Assembly (NCBI GenBank): GCA_905250025.1
Contig: CAJNOJ010000354.1
Coordinates: forward strand, 1 to 64,000
Length of the DNA stretch: 64,000 nt
Reading direction: 5' to 3'
Source of the DNA: Adineta ricciae
Lineage: Eukaryota; Rotifera; Eurotatoria; Adinetida; Adinetidae
The notes under the pieces were generated by a model. That model was not told the origin of the DNA, ran no database searches, and was given only the letters and a program-made list of their open reading frames with translations. Every line of letters starts with the position of its first letter. The first letter of the stretch is position 1. This document shows, piece after piece, positions 59,217-64,000 of the stretch. Both the position numbers and the translations under genes were made by a program.

Positions 59217-59628
59217 TATTACAGTTGAAAAAACTTTGTTCATGGCGCTGTTCAATTCGTTGGTTCTGTCTATCGACAGTGAGAAATGGTCTCTGTGTAC
59301 AGAAAATGATGTAAACTTTGTCCACTGCCTATGAATTACTCTTCGCATGTCTCTGCTCAACACTAGGGTAGAGAATTCTTCAATTACCAGCAAAATCAGT
59401 GGTACCATTAGAGAAAAAAAGTAGAAATCTGTTCGTGGGGTTTGAATCTAAATTGATTGAATAGAGTATAGACACGCTGGAACACCGTCAAAGATGAAAA
59501 TGGTTAAAAGTGTCACACTACTTCGAGTTAATTCAGAGGCCCGTTTAGAAATTTGTATTGATCGGCGAACTTTCACTGATGAGCTTCTCACCGAGCTCGG
59601 ATCGGTACTTGTAACGAAAAAATAGTAC

Positions 59629-59947
59629 TTAATGAATAAAATTTTTGTCTATTCGAAGTAGACCCCACATATATTTAAGCTCACTTGGTTTATCTCGATG
59701 AGTTCTGTCACTAGCATTGGTATACTTTCCATCCGGGTCCTTTATATGACAGAAAGCCGCGTTAAAATCCAAAAATCGCCTGTACTTGAAAGTACATACA
59801 TTTTTTTCCAGCTTAACACAGTTCTTTGCCGTATGAATGACCCGGACGGAAAGTATACCAATGCTGGTGACAGAACTCATCGAGATAAACAAAATGAGGC
59901 TAATAAATGTGGGTCTATTTCGAATAGACAAGAATTTTATTCATTAA
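59629..59947. mobile_element. Foldback (hairpin) element bounded by TTAA
   Basis: Two arms of about 155 bp in inverted orientation, starting TTAATGAATAAAATT and ending with its complement. Internal matching blocks include TGTCTATTCGAA, TTTATCTCGATGAGTTCTGTCA and GCATTGGTATACTTTCC. By eye the arms are roughly 80-85% identical, separated by only a few bases. Both ends coincide with TTAA (59629-59632 and 59944-59947). Open frames on both strands are by-products of the palindrome. No transposase, so non-autonomous. Confidence 0.75.
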
Positions 59948-60199
59948 CCCCTTCACCGTTAACGACGAGTATACTCGTCAGAGCAATTTTATGGAAAAGA
60001 CAACTACTGTAATTCCTTAATTCTGTTTTCTTTGTGCGCTATGGACCTGCTTTAGCATCTTGCACTTACTATAGCTAGCTCTACGAATCCTGATGTTTCA
60101 TATGGACTATGTTCTTCGCTCTTATTTGTCTATGAATTAAGAAAACTTAAATTGCAAAAATTTTACTAAATAGTTGAAAAAAACTTAACGGTGAAGGGG
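59948..60199. mobile_element. piggyBac-type MITE with TTAA target duplication
   Basis: 252 bp with perfect 15-bp terminal inverted repeats CCCCTTCACCGTTAA, flanked by TTAA at 59944-59947 and 60200-60203. Just inside the left end is the palindrome GACGAGTATACTCGTC (59964-59979), a motif common in piggyBac-like elements. TTAA is the strict target of piggyBac transposases. The body is AT-rich and non-coding. It shares its left TTAA with the foldback element and overlaps the end of the gene at 60166-60483. Confidence 0.85.
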
Positions 60200-60483
60200 T
60201 TAACATCCATAGCAGTACTTTGATTCATTATATTATGAAATAATTGACAATTGAAAGTTGATTGATGAAAATTAGTAGCTTTGCATTGAACTTGTTGTAA
60301 ACATAATATTTGGCATTGACGACCAGTTGATGTCGTAGTTGTAACATAGGGTAAACAACTTATTGTTACACACTGAAATTGCCATCCATTGAACATAGAC
60401 AATATAATTGATTTTGTATCTTGTGTGACTGATTGTTTAAGAATAACAATCAAATAGAATACAAGTAATCGTCTCGAACTCAT
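60166..60483 (-). CDS. Secreted PAN/apple-like protein truncated by a MITE
   Basis: 105 aa. The signal peptide is RRLLVFYLIVILKQSVTQ. The mature part has FNGWQFQCVTISCLPYV and GRQCQILCLQQVQCKATNFH followed by STFNCQLFHNI, the CxxxC...C-F-x-x-x...C-x-L-F pattern of PAN/apple domains, which are frequent in rotifer secreted proteins. After AMDVN the frame enters the MITE: the last ten residues (PFTVKFFSTI) and the stop codon come from its terminal repeat. The original 3' part of the gene is not visible beyond the element. The product may still be stable since the core Cys set precedes the break. Confidence 0.7.
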   Translation of the reverse strand: MSSRRLLVFYLIVILKQSVTQDTKSIILSMFNGWQFQCVTISCLPYVTTTTSTGRQCQILCLQQVQCKATNFHQSTFNCQLFHNIMNQSTAMDVNPFTVKFFSTI

Positions 60484-62142
60484 AACTATATAGTCAAAAT
60501 TTCGCGTATTTGATACAGTGAGAATGTTGTGAAAGTCAAAATAAAACCAATAATGTAACTGCTGTAGATGAATACTTTTTCATACTTTTCCTCTTTCCTT
60601 TTTATTAAACCTTTAAAGAAGTCATGAAATAAGAGAAAGAACATATTCTTTTAAAATATTGAGTATAAATGAAGATTTTAGCATAACATTGGTAATCATG
60701 GAAAACATATGTGAGACCAAAACAAATCTATTCTGATCTTTACAGAAGAACATCAAATCAAAATTCCTTCTAATTCTATACTATAGTTTGCGTTCTGATC
60801 ATTTATTTTCGAAGCTACAACAAGATCTTCAATCTTCATTTATAATAGAATTCAAATTATAGATCATCTCATGAAAGTGGTAAATTCTTTTTCTTATTGT
60901 AATCGTATTATTATTCATGTATCTTCTATTTAAAATAAGTGAACAAAAAGGATTGATTTCTTCTTCGGTTTTGAAAATTGTAAGAAAAATTCTATTTAAT
61001 ATACTAAAAATGAAGAAAAAGAACTAACTAATGAATTTTTCTCTTAGAACGTAGAGAATTATTGTTTTTATATGTTAGATTTGTTCCTTTTCTGAAAGAA
61101 ACTGTTACACAACGGTTAAATCATCGGCTTGAAATTCAAGAAGCAGACCCGAATAACACGAGAAAGCTAACCCAGGGGTAATTTGGGTCAGGGACATCGA
61201 AGCTGAAGTTAGTTTTTCAAAATTCCCATTCACTAACGAGTTAATCAGCTAATTACCGAACCATCGAATTATTGTATCGAGTAAGGGTTGACCGAAAAGT
61301 AATTGAGATCGAGGAACACGAATCCAGTGTTAGTTTTTTAAAACAATGGATGGAACCTTTCAAAACAATTCGACCTCAAAATTTTGAACATGTCGTAGTA
61401 TTTTGAAAGATCAAAGAAAGAGAAATTTATTTTATCAAGAAGTTATAAAGAAAACTCATGTACTCATTTCGAAGGTGAATCAAAGAAGAAATGAAATAGT
61501 GAAGGTGTGTTCATAGACGACAATGTGTTTGTTTGAGTGACTTACGTTAGATGAAGCAAGATTAATAATGATAAATCGGTTATTGAGAAATATCAAGTGA
61601 ATTGATCGATCAATGTTTTCAAAACGTGTTTATTTTTGCTGTTACCTTTCAAGAACATGATGAAAAATAGTTTCCAGTATGATAAGACTCGAGCTTCGAT
61701 GGATCGACGTCTATTCGACCTACTTTGTTGAAGAATCTTGTTATTCTTTCAGAAAAGAGTCAGCAAATCTAGAGGATGAGCCTTACTTATATATGACTTA
61801 TCGTTCGAATACGTTCGTAAAATATCTCAAAGTCAAGAGAATGCATTGTATCTTAATATCAAATCTTGCCAATCCATTCGATGATGATTCATCTTCAATA
61901 TTCACGTTTCTTTGATGTATTCCTGTCAATTTCCACATTTACAAGTCATTTACATACTTTTTAGAACTTTATGTTGCTAATTTGTTTTTTTCACTTCACG
62001 AACATGGTCTTTTTGAAGTGAAGTGAAAATGATCACCGATTAAAACTCAAAAGAAGGAAGTGGGAGGAGACGATCGAAGTGGCACATATATGTTCTTTCG
62101 ACAACGTCACGTTCGTCAGCTGTCATCCAGAAGAGAAACGAA

Positions 62143-62346
62143 ATGTTTGTTCTTTTCTCTTTCCTTCTAATCATCTCTTCTCTTATGTCGGGTTCAACTT
62201 CAATTGAACTATTTGTCAAAAGCTTAGAACACCATCGTTTGCACAATCAATCAAGCTATTCAGCTTTGAAAGAGAACGAATCACGCATGTCAAACGACGA
62301 TAATCGTATCAAATCGATGCTTTTTCGTTTCTCTCTTTACGCTTGA
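62143..62346 (+). CDS. Possible small secreted peptide
   Basis: 67 aa beginning with a good signal-peptide-like stretch (FVLFSFLLIISSLMSGSTS), then a polar segment (HHRLHNQSSYSALKENESRM). No Cys, no family, no clear promoter. It could be chance in AT-rich DNA. Confidence 0.25.
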   Translation: MFVLFSFLLIISSLMSGSTSIELFVKSLEHHRLHNQSSYSALKENESRMSNDDNRIKSMLFRFSLYA

Positions 62347-62511
62347 TTGCTAGCCAGTTGACTCGAAGGCGTGTCCGACTTCTTTCAACATCAGAGAAGT
62401 CGAGATCAGCACCTCATTCATCTCTATAAAGATCAAGAACGAAACAAAATCAATGAATGACCGCACTTTTGTCACATCATCAGCAGCAATAGAGAGAAAG
62501 AGAAGTCGTCC

Positions 62512-62520
62512 TATATATAT
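62512..62520 (+). promoter_or_regulatory. TATA box of the cyclin-like gene
   Basis: TATATATAT ending 36 bp before the ATG at 62557. Confidence 0.5.
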
Positions 62521-62556
62521 ACACGAGCAAAAAACGTTTCTTCTTCATCATTCAAC

Positions 62557-63531
62557 ATGACATCGACTCCAATCTCTTGCACATCGGACTATTACTCAAG
62601 CAGCGATATTGATTACGAAGACAATGATTTCGATTTTGATGTTGTCAAAGCTGCTCCTTCAAAACATTGTTCGATCGATGAAACCAACTTTACTATTCGT
62701 AATTTTGCTGAACATCATGATGATTTTCAATCTTCGTCGAAGATTTCTTCCACAATCAAAGTTCAACAATCAATTCGATTATTCGAGGTAATGATTAATA
62801 CAAAGCTTTGTTTCAAATACACTTTTCTCTCTTTTATTAGCTGACAGAGAAATTTCGTTTGAACAAGGAAGTTTTCATTCGAGCGAATGCAATTCTTACC
62901 AAATACCTTCTTGTCACATCAACAGACGACATCGATGAATCCATTCTCGTCGCTTGTTTATCATTATCAACAAAATTAAGTCAACATTCAAGTCCACGAA
63001 CCTTCTGTGATAACATTCGCATAGTACGAACTGCATTTTTTCGTTTCTTTTCTTTACCTTGCATTTCGTTTAGTCGGATGAAAATACGATATGCAACACA
63101 CTTGATTGGGATATTGATGCAACGACACCAATCAATTATATTGAAACAATTCTTGTACATATAATAGATCCTTCGATAAGACATCAACTTCGTGAAATAG
63201 CGAATGAATTGATTGTACTCTGTTTAACCAGTAAGCATCTCTCTCTCTCTTTATTTACGTTAAGAATCATGTGAATTATTTAGATGTTCGCTGTGTTGAT
63301 TTATCGAATATATCGTTGGGAATTGGTTGTTTATTAATGGGAAGCGAACTTTTACAATGTGGGGAGTTGATTCCCAAAGAAATCTTTGCTTTCGATCAAG
63401 GAAAACATGCTTTATTCGAGGTATGTAGATCTTTTTCATGCATTTGAATGACTTTTAAACAGAACTTCATATAATTTTAGACGTCATTGATTTACATTCG
63501 TCAAGTTCTCATACAAATTCTCAACCGATGA
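62557..63531 (+). CDS. Cyclin-fold protein (divergent cyclin)
   Basis: Five exons: 62557-62787, 62841-63023, 63074-63230, 63284-63420, 63481-63531; 759 nt, 252 aa, phases consistent. The N-terminus is acidic and Ser-rich (SSSDIDYEDNDFDFDV). The cyclin box shows KFRLNKEVFIRANAILTKYL, then ILVACLSLSTKLSQH, which corresponds to the A-x-K helix of cyclins, and NTLDWDIDATTPINYIETIL, which matches the L-x-W-D-x-x-x-x-T-P motif of D/A-type boxes. A second helical region follows (SLGIGCLLMGSELLQCGELI). It would bind a CDK-type kinase; which one cannot be said. The usual MRxxL(hydrophobic) motif is not evident, so a divergent or non-cell-cycle cyclin is possible. Confidence 0.7.
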
Positions 63532-63753
63532 TCTCCAACGAAGAAATATCATTGGAAAATGAACAGTAATTCTTAGAGTGTATTTATATAAAAGATGTTT
63601 ATTTAATTGTATGAAATAATGAATAAATCTCGAATGATTTCCTCACTTAACTTATGTATTCTATAAGAATGAGAACTGTATTGAATTCCGTTCGAAATGA
63701 ATGTTTATTACACAAAAAAATCAGCGATTAGAAAGCGAATATGACCATTCAAG

Positions 63754-64000
63754 TTATCTCATGTCATTCCCAGTTTCTAAGACATCATGTATATAACCAA
63801 AAACACAGAGTTCGTCATTGAGAACTTGTTTATTTATAATGCTTATCAATTCCTGATTCGATGACTGTTGTTGTTGTTGTTCTTGATGATGATATAGTAA
63901 CATCAATTCATACAGATGCCATAATGAAGGATTTGTATAAAGTTGTAACTCTTTGGCTTGTTGCGGTAGACATGTTGTCGGTTGTAGTTGTAACGAAAAT
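63754..64000 (-). CDS. C-terminal part of an unidentified protein, cut by the window edge
   Basis: An open minus-strand frame enters from the right edge and ends at a stop at 63754-63756, about 81 codons. Readable pieces are CLPQQAKELQLYTNPSLWHL, a Gln run (QEQQQQQSS), and LISIINKQVLNDELCVFGYI, ending ETGNDMR. It is helical with good coding composition. No family is recognised from this fragment. It converges on the cyclin-like gene with about 220 bp between the stops. Confidence 0.6.
   Translation of the reverse strand, partial: FSLQLQPTTCLPQQAKELQLYTNPSLWHLYELMLLYHHQEQQQQQSSNQELISIINKQVLNDELCVFGYIHDVLETGNDMR

Larger units (their letters stand above)
60484..62556. other. Gene-poor region between the PAN-like gene and the cyclin-like gene
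   Basis: Mostly AT-rich with no strong gene. At 61179-61224 and 61300-61343 there is a degenerate direct repeat (GTAATTnnGnTCnnGGAnCA... then GTTAGTTTTT). The frame at 61679-61915 (78 codons) has no motif. A small secreted-type frame at 62143 is listed separately. Confidence 0.45.

Noticed and set aside
59698-60012. About 100-codon frames on both strands that look alike
   Set aside because: They are the two arms of the foldback element read in opposite directions, not genes.
61105-61180. tRNA-like stretch with ATTCAAG near 61.13 kb
   Set aside because: I could not fold an acceptor stem and anticodon arm around it; no B-box consensus.
1-64000. CRISPR arrays, operons, ribosome binding sites, rRNA
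   Set aside because: None seen; the DNA is eukaryotic with spliced genes.

Overview
The window looks like a piece of animal genome, most likely from a bdelloid rotifer. The reasons are AT-rich DNA, compact genes with GT-AG introns of mostly 45-65 bp, clearly metazoan genes (Musashi, FCHO, PACS, FANCM, ORMDL, G-gamma, a GPCR), and rotifer-style accessory genes (an FkbM methyltransferase, a PAN-type secreted protein, a desiccation-type helical protein). The species call is inference. Many genes below were rebuilt exon by exon, and for eight multi-exon genes the exon lengths sum to a whole number of codons with no internal stop.

Layout. 1-9 kb is nearly gene-free and holds a decayed repeat pair and a broken Cys-rich membrane-protein gene. 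9-12 kb has D-2-hydroxyglutarate dehydrogenase and a secreted SOUL protein (both minus). 13.6-18.2 kb is FANCM with a PIP-box-like N-terminus. 18.7-20.7 kb holds two TATA-driven genes, a Cys/Trp-free coiled-coil protein resembling stress or desiccation proteins and a secreted acidic protein with an 11-nt first coding exon. 21.4-23 kb has an FkbM methyltransferase and a G-protein gamma subunit. 24.2-26.8 kb is a 12-exon TBC1D22 Rab-GAP (minus), followed by an unrecognised plus-strand gene.

28.4-38.2 kb is a trafficking block. FCHO (minus) and PACS (plus) stand head to head with 251 bp between their start codons. A PACS intron contains a complete opposite-strand membrane-anchored matrixin. A lysosomal-type acid phosphatase, a small NTF2-like protein and a GPCR follow up to 43 kb.

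44.6-54.7 kb is Musashi on the minus strand (15 coding exons, 437 aa). Its introns hold two plus-strand two-TM genes, two candidate alternative first exons that would give RRM2-only isoforms, and two assembly duplications. 56.8-58.6 kb has a Ly6-like secreted protein and ORMDL. 59.6-60.5 kb has a foldback element abutting a piggyBac-type MITE, both at TTAA sites; the MITE supplies the last residues and stop of a PAN-like gene. The window ends with a cyclin-like gene and the 3' end of a minus-strand gene.

The most unusual points are the nested genes, the possible Musashi isoforms, the TTAA element pair that rewrote a gene end, and the putative stress-protein gene.
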